Positions 1 through 6,415 of a stretch of DNA of 11,270 nucleotides are shown here, piece by piece; positions within the stretch are counted from its first letter, which is position 1, and each line of letters opens with the position of its first letter. The stretch covers positions 1 through 11,270 of the forward strand of contig CAMDRK010000063.1 of assembly GCA_945906715.1 (NCBI GenBank), written 5' to 3'. This stretch comes from Nitrospira lenta. GTDB taxonomy: Bacteria; Nitrospirota; Nitrospiria; Nitrospirales; Nitrospiraceae. The position numbers were made by a program, and so were the translations under genes. A model generated the notes under the pieces. That model was not told the DNA's origin and did no database searches. It saw only the letters and a program-made list of their open reading frames with translations.

Positions 1-207
1 CGCGACTGTCAGATCGACGAAAACCGGAATGGCCTTGCCTTCGGCCAACAAACGCACGACAGCGCCGTGATCGGAAATACGAACCTTCACCTCAGTGATC
101 GTAACTGGATCGGAGGGATTGGCGAGGCCACCGTTCGCCTTCGCCTCTACATGAAATAGTCCGGCAAGAAGGATACTTGCAAAGACGGCTCGAATAAATA
201 TCGTCAT
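1..207 (-). CDS. Exported DUF151 (bifunctional nuclease-like) protein, N-terminal part
   Basis: Only the first 69 codons are in the window; the gene runs off the left edge. It starts at the ATG read from 207, six bases after a strong AGGAGGT ribosome site (213-219). The N-terminus MTIFIRAVFASILLAGLFHV followed by EAKA is a Sec signal peptide, with cleavage likely near AKA/N at residue 24. The mature part (VTITEVKVRI, then LLAEGKAIPVFVDLTVA) resembles the opening strands of the DUF151 fold, where a short Val/Glu-rich strand precedes 'GKAIPIFV'. DUF151 members have been called bifunctional nucleases, but a secreted version need not be a nuclease. The catalytic core lies outside the window. It could be co-transcribed with the MBL-hydrolase gene upstream, separated only by a repeat element. 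The family call rests on about 35 residues. Confidence 0.6.
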   Translation of the reverse strand, partial: MTIFIRAVFASILLAGLFHVEAKANGGLANPSDPVTITEVKVRISDHGAVVRLLAEGKAIPVFVDLTVA

Positions 208-220
208 GGTTGTACCTCCT

Positions 221-572
221 GCAGGATGCTCAAAAAGGCCGTCAGCAAGGCCGCAGCACACGACCACTCACCCACTTTACTAAGGGGTGGCAGGGATGAT
301 CCTCACTGCGCGCAGCTTTTTCACCCGCCCACCCGCTGGCACGCCAAGACGTGCCATTTGCCCGAGCGAGGGCCTTCCGATTCCTTATGCCTCTCTTGGA
401 GGGAGTGGCCAAGGCTGCCCTTTACTGCGCGCATCGAACGAGCACCGTCTCACCGTGCGCGTTCTGCGAGCAAAAAGGGCACCTGGCCGCTCCCTCTCAT
501 TCTTCTGAGGCCGCGCGTTGCGCGAGCATGGGGATCGTCCCAGCTACCCCACATCCTTTTTCAGCATCCTGC
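221..572. repeat. 352-bp intergenic repeat element bounded by GCAGGATGC inverted ends
   Basis: The element has perfect 9-bp inverted termini, GCAGGATGC at 221-229 and GCATCCTGC at 564-572. It fills the whole space between the MBL gene (stop codon 572-574, sharing one base) and the ribosome site of the DUF151-type gene (213-219). Its left end (221-255, reading GCAGGATGCTCAAAAAGGCC onward) matches the inverted right end of the second element at 2928-2962 with only a few differences. Internally there are a 7-bp hairpin (TGGCACG 337-343 with CGTGCCA 350-356), two ACTGCGCGCA motifs, and the words CGCGTTCTGCGAGCAAAA (458-475) and CCGCGCGTTGCGCGAGCA (511-528), both of which recur at 10559-10621. I recall such blocks as dispersed intergenic repeats of Nitrospira genomes. 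Open frames across it show no coding signs and I treat them as spurious. Confidence 0.75.
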
Positions 573-1210
573 TAAACGCGGAAGAATTGATTCGTCTCCT
601 TCTCCACCCCAATCTCGGTCTCCGGTCCATGCCCTGTCACCACGATCGTCGTATCCTTCAAGGTATACAACCGTTCTCGAATGGATCGTTCAATCACGTC
701 GAAATCTCCGCCCCAGAGATCGGTGCGCCCGATGCTGCCGCGAAAAAGTGTGTCGCCGGCCAAGACCACGTTGTCGACCGGAAAATAAAAACTCATGGAC
801 CCGGGGGTGTGGCCTGGCGTATGGAGCGCAACAGCAGAGACCTGGCCGACCAGCAGTTTTTCCTCATCCTGGAGCCAGTAGTCAGGCATTGGAACCGGCA
901 GGTAAGCGACGCCGAACACCCGGCACTGCAATTCGAGATTCTCCCACAACTCAAGATCGCTCTGATGCAGACAGAGCGTCGCCCCCGTCGCCTTCTTCAT
1001 TTCTCCAGAGGCGAGAAAGTGGTCGAAGTGGGCATGGGTGTGAAGGATATGCGTGACCGTCAAGCCAAGTTGCTGCACCACCTGGAGGATTCGCTCGTGC
1101 GCGCCACCGGGATCGACGACGATAGCCTGCTTCGTCACCGGATCGCCGATGATCGAGCAATTGCAGCCAAGAGGCGGGACAGAGAATGTTTTTCGGATCA
1201 TGGTGGACAT
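572..1210 (-). CDS. MBL-fold metallo-hydrolase, YcbL/glyoxalase II-like
   Basis: This is a complete 212-residue metallo-beta-lactamase-fold hydrolase. The metal-binding set is all visible: H59-x-H61-x-D63-H64 in THAHFDH, H134 in TPGHTPGS, D153 in AGDTLFRGSIGRTD, and H194 in TGHGPET. The short length without the long C-terminal substrate domain of classical glyoxalase II, together with GSIGRTDL and the ending GVEKETNQFF, matches the YcbL-type thioesterase/glyoxalase-II-like subfamily. Such enzymes bind two metals and hydrolyse thioesters such as S-lactoylglutathione; the substrate here is unknown. No signal peptide is present, so it is cytoplasmic. The start is uncertain because no good ribosome site precedes 1210 or the in-frame ATG at 1201 (MIRKTF). 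The upstream gene ends 28 bp away on the same strand, so translation within an operon is likely. The stop codon touches the 352-bp repeat. Confidence 0.92.
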   Translation of the reverse strand: MSTMIRKTFSVPPLGCNCSIIGDPVTKQAIVVDPGGAHERILQVVQQLGLTVTHILHTHAHFDHFLASGEMKKATGATLCLHQSDLELWENLELQCRVFGVAYLPVPMPDYWLQDEEKLLVGQVSAVALHTPGHTPGSMSFYFPVDNVVLAGDTLFRGSIGRTDLWGGDFDVIERSIRERLYTLKDTTIVVTGHGPETEIGVEKETNQFFRV

Positions 1211-1238
1211 GATGAACGCATGCTACTGTCCAAGCCCA

Positions 1239-1988
1239 TCAAGGCGCAAGCAGTGGCCCTTCCTCTGGTTCGACCTGAGACAGAATGGTCCAAGCGACTT
1301 CCGTATCGAATAACGCCCAACTTCGTCCTTGACGGCGGCACCACACAAGGAATCCTGCTCCGGTGCCGTCTGGACGTAGGACGTCGACATACAGCAGCGC
1401 ATGATCGTTGCGCAGGCTTCGCGCGACGCGAGAGAAAGCCAGCCGATTCAGAACCGACGGCGCTTGAATTGATCTTGCACGAGCCCAAGGGACTGGCTCC
1501 GACGTCTGCGTCGGCGCCTGTCCCGCTGCACCTCTGACGGGGACAGGCGCAAAAAAGAAGGGCGCCAGTCCCCCAATGTACGGTGTGAGGGAAACCTCTG
1601 GCTCTTCAATGCTACCCCCTGTGGCGAACCGGTAGCCGACCGCAAAATGAAATTGTCTTTCAAGCCTGCTTGGGTGCCGATTGACCGCGATGAACTCCCG
1701 GATGAGGTCAGCCGGGAGTTTACTGCCAACGTACTCCTGCTCGTGAAAAGCTCCGATGGTCGTCGCTCCATCCTGATCTGGAGAGAGACGGAGCCGGGTC
1801 ATGCGTTCGATCACGACCGACTGAGTCGCTGACGTGAGAAACTTGCTCATCACCACTTGGTCGTACAAGGCATAGTCTTCAGCAGGAATAGCATCGCGCT
1901 GCCGATCCGAATCAGCCAGCGCTTCTGACGCGTCTATGAAACCACCAAAGAGGAACGCACCGATAAGGAGAACCGTCAGTCGAGTCAT
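1239..1988 (-). CDS. Exported protein of unknown function
   Basis: A 249-residue protein that I cannot assign to a named family. I start it at the ATG read from 1988, because MTRLTVLLIGAFLFGGFIDA followed by SEALA is a clean signal peptide (cleavage near residue 25). The open frame continues upstream to 2126 but there crosses a promoter region and has no export signal at its end. The mature protein opens with YALYDQVVMSKFLTSATQSV (residues 39-58), has a Pro/Ala/Gly-rich middle (140-180), and ends with FSRVAR..RNDHALLYVDVL and GFLVWCRRQGRSWALFD (185-228). That ending resembles uncharacterised exported proteins in which a 'SRVGFN..ALVYV' strand is followed by 'GGYVLL.K.NGKW'. It heads a probable operon with the MBL gene 28 bp downstream. 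Its promoter places transcription start almost at the ATG. Confidence 0.7.
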   Translation of the reverse strand: MTRLTVLLIGAFLFGGFIDASEALADSDRQRDAIPAEDYALYDQVVMSKFLTSATQSVVIERMTRLRLSPDQDGATTIGAFHEQEYVGSKLPADLIREFIAVNRHPSRLERQFHFAVGYRFATGGSIEEPEVSLTPYIGGLAPFFFAPVPVRGAAGQAPTQTSEPVPWARARSIQAPSVLNRLAFSRVARSLRNDHALLYVDVLRPDGTGAGFLVWCRRQGRSWALFDTEVAWTILSQVEPEEGPLLAP

Positions 1989-1997
1989 CGTAAGTCG

Positions 1998-2027
1998 AGC
2001 ATAACTTCTGGAAAGGGGACCGGTCAA
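1998..2027 (-). promoter_or_regulatory. Sigma70-like promoter for the minus-strand exported-protein gene
   Basis: On the minus strand TTGACC (2022-2027) and TATGCT (1998-2003) are separated by 18 bp. Transcription would begin near 1990-1992, only a few bases before the ATG at 1988. That agrees with the absence of a Shine-Dalgarno site and suggests a leaderless or nearly leaderless message. No experimental support. Confidence 0.5.
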
Positions 2028-2043
2028 TTCACGGAATCCGGCG

Positions 2044-2072
2044 TGGACAAGCCGATGCGAAGCGTGGATAAT
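2044..2072 (+). promoter_or_regulatory. Sigma70-like promoter for the coiled-coil lipoprotein gene
   Basis: TGGACA (2044-2049) and GATAAT (2067-2072) are each one base from consensus and 17 bp apart, so a start near 2079 is expected. The ribosome site GGAGG (2087-2091) and the GTG at 2100 follow. The promoter lies inside the longer open frame that begins at 2043, which argues for the shorter start. It is divergent from, but does not overlap, the minus-strand promoter at 1998-2027. Confidence 0.65.
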
Positions 2073-2099
2073 CCTGAAATTCACATGGAGGGACGTGAC

Positions 2100-2834
2100 G
2101 TGCGCAATAGGACTCAATCGAACCAATGGTTCCTGTGGATCGGAGCGATCGCGTTCTGTGTCTCGGCCAGCGGTTGCAAGCCAGACGATTCACCGTACAA
2201 GGCGGAAAGTGAGTCGCTTCGCAAGCAACTGAGCAAACAGGAGTCGGTGGTCAGCTCGCTGCAGGATGGGAACAAAGTCATGCATCAGCAGATCGATCTG
2301 CTGAACCAGGAATTGCGCGACGCGAAGCAATCGGCCGAAAGCGCCAAGGCCGAGGCCAAATCCGCCGCTGACAATTTGGCCATACAAACAGCCCAGGCAA
2401 AAAAACTGAGCGCCGACGTCCAAAAAACCGCAGCAGCGCAAGCCGCGCAGAATATCCATGTCGAGGAGAAGGGGGCCCAGACTGAAGACATCCCACGCCC
2501 CTTGAGTACCGTCGCCAAGATGGTGGAAGAATCCCTCAGCCGCAACGGATACCACTTCAAAGTGAGTATCAAGACCGATCAGAAAGCGGTCTACGTGACG
2601 GAACGGAAAGTTTCCCCACCTATCTCGCTTGAAGTCCCAGGCTCACGGAATCAATACGTGCTGTCGCTGCATGCGCTCCCTTCGAACATCACCAAGCTCA
2701 ACGTCAAGGCCGACTTCGAAAAGCTGGCCCAGGGTGGACGCATCCTCAGCGTCAGCGCAGAGGAGGTCGCGGAGATTGAACGGAGCCTCATCCGGGAGAT
2801 TAACAAGGCCTTGGCCTCCCCCACCAAAACCTAA
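2100..2834 (+). CDS. Coiled-coil lipoprotein of unknown function
   Basis: A 244-residue predicted lipoprotein. The GTG at 2100 is chosen because GGAGG (2087-2091) lies eight bases upstream and the frame before it is occupied by a promoter. The sequence then opens as a lipoprotein signal: MRNRTQSNQ, a hydrophobic stretch WFLWIGAIAFCVSA, and lipobox ASGC with C26 as the lipidated residue. Residues about 32-130 are Gln/Glu/Ala/Lys-rich with heptad-like spacing (KAESESLRKQLSKQESVVSS, SAESAKAEAKSAADNLAIQT), a long coiled coil. The C-terminal 90 residues form a small mixed domain (STVAKMVEESLSRNGYHFKV ... YVTERKVSPPISLEVPGSRN) with no family I recognise. It is probably anchored in a membrane with the rod in the periplasm. 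A repeat element begins two bases after the stop, so it is likely monocistronic. Confidence 0.75.
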   Translation: MRNRTQSNQWFLWIGAIAFCVSASGCKPDDSPYKAESESLRKQLSKQESVVSSLQDGNKVMHQQIDLLNQELRDAKQSAESAKAEAKSAADNLAIQTAQAKKLSADVQKTAAAQAAQNIHVEEKGAQTEDIPRPLSTVAKMVEESLSRNGYHFKVSIKTDQKAVYVTERKVSPPISLEVPGSRNQYVLSLHALPSNITKLNVKADFEKLAQGGRILSVSAEEVAEIERSLIREINKALASPTKT

Positions 2835-2836
2835 TA

Positions 2837-2962
2837 GCAGGATGCCCCAAAAGTCCGCCAGCTTCGTTCTCAGCTCATCGAAATCCTCAACGTACCCCTG
2901 AGGGTACGCCTCCGGTTTCGATTCGCCTGCGGCCTTGCTGACGGCCATTTAGAGCATCCTGC
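2837..2962. repeat. 126-bp intergenic repeat element, same family as 221-572
   Basis: The element is bounded by GCAGGATGC (2837-2845) and GCATCCTGC (2954-2962), the same 9-bp inverted ends as the 352-bp element. It starts two bases after the lipoprotein stop. Its right end, read inverted, matches the left end of the other element over about 35 bp (GGCCGTCAGCAAGGCCGCAG is shared exactly). The middle carries a perfect 7-bp hairpin, CGTACCC-CTGA-GGGTACG (2891-2908), enclosed by TCGAAA and TTTCGA. Its hairpins could act as a 3' end or processing signal, but there is no T-run after the stem. Confidence 0.75.
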
Positions 2963-2988
2963 GAGCACCGCAGCAATACTTCCTTTGC

Positions 2989-3017
2989 TTGGTGAGGCGC
3001 GAGCCTCGTGCTAGCAT
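2989..3017 (+). promoter_or_regulatory. Candidate extended -10 promoter upstream of the NlpC/P60 gene
   Basis: TTGGTG (2989-2994), a 17-bp spacer, and TAGCAT (3012-3017) preceded by TGC (extended -10). Transcription would begin near 3024, leaving about 150 bases of leader before the ATG at 3175. The leader holds only short open frames. Confidence 0.45.
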
Positions 3018-3174
3018 TCCTCTCCGATGGCTCTCTCAACCAGCATGCACGACCACGGCGAGTGAGAAATCATTTGAAGATTCAGACTGTGTCACGTTCC
3101 GTCACCCGGCATGAAGATATCGACCAGCTTCTGGAGACGGCCCAAGGCCGGTTCCTCAACGTACAATAAAGCTG

Positions 3175-3840
3175 ATGCGATTTCTCTTCATCACAACCGC
3201 TATCGCCACCGTGACGCTCGTAGGTTGCGCCACGCAGGTCGAACGGCCTCGCGCGCCGCTCTCGATAGAGCGTCCCTGTTGTCGATCCGTCGAGCGCGCG
3301 CCGAGCCGGAATGCGATCGTCCAGACAGCAGCCAAACTGGTCGGCGCCAAAACGATCGAGAGCAACGGCCGGCGCATTGCTTACGATTGCGCAGGGGTGA
3401 CGCGTGCGGTGTTTCTCCGGCACGGGATCGATCTGTACGGCAGCAGCGAGAACGATCCTGAAGCAAACGGCGTCCGCCTCATCTATGCGCACATACAGCA
3501 ACTGGGCACGTTTCACCAGGGACCGGTCGCTCACCCAGGCGATCTCGTCTTCTTCAACGACACATGGGACTACAACGGTGATGGCGAGGTAAATGATCCG
3601 CTGACGCACGTGGGGATTGTCGAACGGCAAGATCCCGACGGCACAGTGGTCTTTATCAGTCGCGTAGCCGGCGCCGTTGAACGCTACCACATGAATCTCG
3701 ACTTACCCCACGTCCACAGGGCTGCCAACGGGCGCCTGCTTAACGACTACATCAGGCGAAAAGAGGCCAGAGACCTAGCCGATACCGGCCATCTCACAGG
3801 AGAACTCTTCGCCATATTCGGAACCAGGGTCGGCCGCTAA
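3175..3840 (+). CDS. NlpC/P60-like cysteine peptidase lipoprotein
   Basis: A 221-residue lipoprotein with a papain-like NlpC/P60 or CHAP-type fold. MRFLFITTAIATVTLVGC is a lipoprotein signal, with C18 lipidated (lipobox LVGC). The catalytic Cys is probably C72 in AYDCAGVTRAVFLRHGIDLY, followed by the hallmark HPGDLVFFND (120-129) and H145 in LTHVGIVE. An acidic loop, DYNGDGEVND (132-141), resembles an EF-hand-like calcium site just before the catalytic His. The family cleaves peptidoglycan stem peptides or related amide bonds; the lipid anchor places it on the periplasmic face of a membrane. The third catalytic residue is not obvious. The stop TAA overlaps the next ATG (TAATG at 3838-3842), indicating translational coupling. 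The ribosome site before 3175 is poor, so the start is chosen from the signal peptide. Confidence 0.78.
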   Translation: MRFLFITTAIATVTLVGCATQVERPRAPLSIERPCCRSVERAPSRNAIVQTAAKLVGAKTIESNGRRIAYDCAGVTRAVFLRHGIDLYGSSENDPEANGVRLIYAHIQQLGTFHQGPVAHPGDLVFFNDTWDYNGDGEVNDPLTHVGIVERQDPDGTVVFISRVAGAVERYHMNLDLPHVHRAANGRLLNDYIRRKEARDLADTGHLTGELFAIFGTRVGR

Positions 3841-4262
3841 TGCAGCGACAGCAGCCTCAACCCCAGCGTCGTCTTCGCCATCGGCTGCTAGGCCTGCGCC
3901 GGAAACTCCTGGCACTGCATCTGGTGCTCATTGCGGCAGAACAGAAAACCTACGAGCACATTCATGGGCGCATCGGCTCAACAGAGCAGTTGCTCGAACT
4001 GATGCTGAAGGATCCTTGGTTCATCTGGCTGCATCCCGTGTCGGACATTCTTGTTCGGATCGACTATCTGCTGAACGACGAGGCCTTCGATATCACAGAG
4101 GAGAACATCGACCACCTGTTCAACGAAGCCCGTCTCCTGCTACGCCCGTCGATCGAAGGCGACGGATTTGAACGCGCCTACTACGAAGCTCTCAATCGAG
4201 CCCCTGATGTGCTGCTTGCCCACTTCCACGTCACACGTACCTTGCTGGCAGAAGCTGCATAA
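3840..4262 (+). CDS. Uncharacterised helical protein, first of two paralogues
   Basis: A 140-residue cytoplasmic protein without a signal peptide or membrane segment. It begins one base inside the stop of the NlpC/P60 gene, so translation is probably coupled. After a Gln/Arg-rich start, its core (residues about 25-135) aligns throughout with the protein at 4544-4975. Shared blocks are AEQ-TYE-I-GR, DPWF-WLHP-S, VRID-LL-D, EAR-L-RPS-EGDGFER and YYEAL-R-PDV--AH. I recognise this as a widespread uncharacterised bacterial family but know no function. The conserved Trp, His, Asp and Glu residues might form a binding pocket, which is only a guess. The N-terminal 20 residues have no counterpart in the paralogue and may reflect a start forced by the overlap. 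Confidence 0.7.
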   Translation: MQRQQPQPQRRLRHRLLGLRRKLLALHLVLIAAEQKTYEHIHGRIGSTEQLLELMLKDPWFIWLHPVSDILVRIDYLLNDEAFDITEENIDHLFNEARLLLRPSIEGDGFERAYYEALNRAPDVLLAHFHVTRTLLAEAA

Positions 4263-4311
4263 CTTCGTCCAGGCAAGCCACTCAACCCTTGCCTGCTCAC
4301 ACTTCGTATGT

Positions 4312-4421
4312 GGTCTGTCTAGTTCATTTGGTCTGTCTGGTCTATCCGGTTAGTTTGCTTTAACGAAATAAACCAGACAGACCGAACAGACCAAATGAAC
4401 AAGACAGACCGATGTTTTTTT
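4312..4421 (+). terminator. 99-bp imperfect palindrome with T-run, terminator-like
   Basis: Arms of 45 bp (4312-4356 and 4366-4410) match at about 38 positions around a 9-base loop (GCTTTAACG, 4357-4365). A run of seven T (4415-4421) follows on the plus strand. Each arm is itself built from direct copies of GGTCTGTCT. The position downstream of 3840-4262 fits a terminator that would also shield the paralogue at 4544. The arms are far longer than an ordinary intrinsic terminator. I recall similar 'GTCTGTCTGGTC' blocks from Nitrospira intergenic regions. Confidence 0.7.
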
Positions 4422-4543
4422 CTACACTCTGCTACAGTACAAGGATGAATGTGCCGATATTCACCTCGTGACAGGAAGCGGCCCCTGACTAAATTTTATT
4501 TATAGCAGCCACCATTTTTAAAATAACCTGCTAAAGTAATTTC

Positions 4544-4975
4544 ATGGCGTCCGTATCACAGAAGAACTTGATCAAAAAGTCCTCCCTTCTCCGCGAGAAG
4601 ATCCTCGACGTGCGGAGCAGCCTCTTGAGCCTTCACAAAGCTCTCATTCTGGCAGAACAGGTCACCTACGAACGCATCAATGGCCGCGTCGAGTCAACCA
4701 GCGAGCTGCTGCACTTGGTGTTGAACGATCCTTGGTTTACCTGGCTTCACCCCATATCGCAACTGATTGTTCGCATCGATGAACTCTTGGATGACAAGTC
4801 CGAGCTATCGCTTGTTGAGGTGGAACACTTTCTGATAGAGGCCCGATCCCTCATCCGTCCTTCAGAGGAAGGAGACGGTTTCGAACGGAGTTACTACGAA
4901 GCCCTTCAGCGGGAGCCCGATGTGATCTTCGCCCACGTAGAAGTAAAGAAACTGCTCACCAAAGTCGCCGCGTAA
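4544..4975 (+). CDS. Uncharacterised helical protein, second of two paralogues
   Basis: A 143-residue protein, paralogous to the one at 3840-4262; by eye about half of the aligned core residues are identical. The core runs from LLSLHKALILAEQVTYERIN through DPWFTWLHPISQLIVRIDEL to RPSEEGDGFERSYYEALQRE and PDVIFAH. No signal peptide, membrane segment or known motif is visible. The ATG at 4544 has no Shine-Dalgarno sequence; the 45 bases before it are very AT-rich and could hold a promoter (TAAAAT at 4519-4524), so the message may have a very short leader. It sits behind the large palindrome and is therefore probably transcribed separately from its sibling. The pair looks like an old tandem duplication whose copies have diverged. 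Confidence 0.75.
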   Translation: MASVSQKNLIKKSSLLREKILDVRSSLLSLHKALILAEQVTYERINGRVESTSELLHLVLNDPWFTWLHPISQLIVRIDELLDDKSELSLVEVEHFLIEARSLIRPSEEGDGFERSYYEALQREPDVIFAHVEVKKLLTKVAA

Positions 4976-5030
4976 TTCTCTCACCCTCAGTTCCGTTTCA
5001 TCGCCACATCGTAAACAAATCAAGTTTTTG

Positions 5031-5059
5031 TTGCCCGTACCGATACTTACAAGTAGACT
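5031..5059 (+). promoter_or_regulatory. Candidate promoter for the PilZ gene
   Basis: TTGCCC (5031-5036) and TAGACT (5054-5059) are separated by 17 bp. A start near 5066 would leave a leader just long enough for GGAG (5067-5070) before the ATG at 5080. Each hexamer is two bases from consensus, so support is moderate. Confidence 0.4.
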
Positions 5060-5079
5060 CATGTACGGAGATTATGTCG

Positions 5080-5445
5080 ATGCAACCACGATGTCATCAG
5101 CGAGTTCCAGTCCACTACCCGGCGAGTATCCAATGCGATACCGGGGCCGGAGAAGGGGTCTTGTTCGACCTCTCCCCCACTGGCTGCAGAATGCGCAGCG
5201 ACATCGCGATGAATGCGGGGGCCTATCTCGCTCTGCGGATTGCTGTTACGCAAGAACCAACCCCCCTGGCCGTAGAAGTCTCGGTGATTCGCTGGTGCAA
5301 AGACGGCCACTTCGGAGTGGAGTTTCTTCGATACAGTCAGGGAGATCGTGAACGAGTCACAAATCTTCTAGCAGCCTTACCACCGACAGAAATACCCGCG
5401 CAGCCTGATTACGCAACATCGAGCCTTAGCGCCGTCGGCCCTTAA
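5080..5445 (+). CDS. PilZ-domain c-di-GMP-binding protein
   Basis: A single-domain PilZ protein of 121 residues. The c-di-GMP signature is intact: R4-x-x-x-R8 in the N-terminal loop (PRCHQR) and D30-x-S32-x-x-G35 (DLSPTG) on the first barrel strand, followed by the beta-barrel with VIRWCKDGHFGVEFL near residues 89-103. Stand-alone PilZ proteins bind cyclic di-GMP and pass the signal to partners in motility, exopolysaccharide or attachment; no partner gene is adjacent. I prefer ATG 5080 because GGAG (5067-5070) is nine bases away. ATG 5074 would add two residues but leaves only three bases of spacing. No signal peptide, so cytoplasmic. It appears monocistronic. Confidence 0.88.
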   Translation: MQPRCHQRVPVHYPASIQCDTGAGEGVLFDLSPTGCRMRSDIAMNAGAYLALRIAVTQEPTPLAVEVSVIRWCKDGHFGVEFLRYSQGDRERVTNLLAALPPTEIPAQPDYATSSLSAVGP

Positions 5446-5623
5446 CCCACATTATCCCTGAATGCTTCTGCTGCAAGCGCGGATTCGCCGCTCTCGCCCG
5501 TGAAGCGTCGTTTGTGAAGCGTGAAGCGCAGGACGGAATGTGCCTGTATGTAGAGTCGCGTGCGAGCTACGAACGGTGAAAAACTGCTTGACCAAACAGC
5601 CGCGTAATCCACCCAAGCAGTCC
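5446..5623. other. Intergenic stretch with short GTGAAGCG repeats
   Basis: Non-coding as far as I can see. Three copies of GTGAAGCG occur within 5500-5530, a motif I associate with intergenic repeats in Nitrospira-type genomes. Short minus-strand frames across it have no recognisable product. Confidence 0.4.
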
Positions 5624-5664
5624 AAAAATACAAAGGCGACCGGCCCGTAAGGACCGATCGCCTT
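5624..5664 (-). terminator. Intrinsic terminator of the His/Lys/Asp-rich exported protein gene
   Basis: Bases 5633-5646 pair with 5651-5664 over 14 bp (two G-U pairs) around the loop TTAC. On the minus strand this is followed by TTTGTATTTTT. It lies about 30 bp after the stop of the gene at 5694-6086 and points the right way. Confidence 0.85.
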
Positions 5665-5693
5665 GTTTCGAATTGCCTGCATGACGTTATCGA

Positions 5694-6086
5694 TTAGTTC
5701 TTCTCGTGTTTGTCGTCATCTTCGTGCTTGTCTTTGTCGCTGTGCCTCTCACGATCCTTGTGCTTCCCACGATCACTGTGCTTGTCGCCGTCCTCGTGCT
5801 TGTCACGATGCTTCCCACGGCGCTTATGTTCTCCGTCCTTCCGATGCTCCCCGCTCTTGCCTCTCCCCCGATTCTCCCCTCTCATCTTGCCATGCCACTC
5901 CTTGTCTCCCTCGCCCTTCGGAGCTTCCATCGATGGAGCAGGAGCGGTTGCCGGAGCCGTGGCCTGAGGAGCCGGTACTTCCGGTGGAGCTGTCGGAGCC
6001 GGAACCGATTCCGGCACTTGCGCCAAGGCACTGGTAAAGGCGTACAACACGGCGGCAGCCGTCAATGAAGCCACTGTTTTGGTCAT
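5694..6086 (-). CDS. Exported His/Lys/Asp-rich repeat protein
   Basis: A 130-residue exported protein. The ATG at 6086 follows GGAGGAT by a normal spacing, and MTKTVASLTAAAVLYAFTSA ending in LA/Q is a signal peptide cut after residue 22. The open frame upstream of this ATG is spurious. The mature protein has a Pro/Ala linker (27-56) followed by about 70 residues made almost entirely of His, Lys, Arg, Asp, Glu and Gly, in loose four-residue repeats of DKHE/DKHS/GKHR type (91-130). It has no hydrophobic core, so it is probably disordered or an extended charged helix in the periplasm. His-Asp clusters suggest metal binding, which is inference. A strong terminator follows. It faces another exported charged-repeat protein across a 329-bp gap. 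Confidence 0.75.
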   Translation of the reverse strand: MTKTVASLTAAAVLYAFTSALAQVPESVPAPTAPPEVPAPQATAPATAPAPSMEAPKGEGDKEWHGKMRGENRGRGKSGEHRKDGEHKRRGKHRDKHEDGDKHSDRGKHKDRERHSDKDKHEDDDKHEKN

Positions 6087-6415
6087 GCTGATCCTCCATA
6101 GAATGAGATTTGAATGTTGCGATAGCAGCATCCTTACCAACGCAAGGTCGATGCCACAACGAGGATAAAATACAACCATTTTCCCCCATGAAAATTGGGG
6201 TGATGCCTGGGTTGAGGCCGATCTCAGACGAAGTTGAGGCACGATGGCTGGTTTTCCCTCCATTCTGCCTCAGGCCATCGAAGAGATTCCCCCCGTAGAT
6301 TTTAAGTCAACAACACCTCACACCCTGCGTTGGCCCCAATAGACACAATGAGCCTGCGCACACATCTGCTATGCTTTGGAGGCATGCCGAACTCAATTAT
6401 AACCAGGAGGCACCG
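6087..6415. other. Divergent intergenic region between two exported charged-repeat protein genes
   Basis: 329 bp with no gene I can support. It must hold both promoters. The ribosome site of the left gene lies at its left end. The only promoter element I can point to is an extended -10 (TGCTATGCT, 6367-6375) for the right gene. A short CCCCA/TGGGG hairpin near 6184-6202 is weak. Confidence 0.5.
6367..6375 (+). promoter_or_regulatory. Extended -10 candidate for the RRDxRxD-repeat protein gene
   Basis: TGCTATGCT is an extended -10 match 41 bases before the ATG at 6416. No convincing -35 hexamer is present at the expected distance. Confidence 0.35.

Noticed and set aside
226..1537. Long plus-strand open frames opposite the MBL gene and through the 352-bp repeat
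   Set aside because: They oppose a clear MBL-fold gene with all its metal ligands, or lie in repeat DNA, and their translations are Arg/Pro/His-rich shadows with no domain.
3008..3169. Small plus-strand frame ending HEDIDQLLETAQGRFLNVQ before the NlpC/P60 gene
   Set aside because: The peptide end looks protein-like, but only GTG starts are available, there is no ribosome site, and it overlaps the candidate promoter. Left unannotated; a homologue search would decide.
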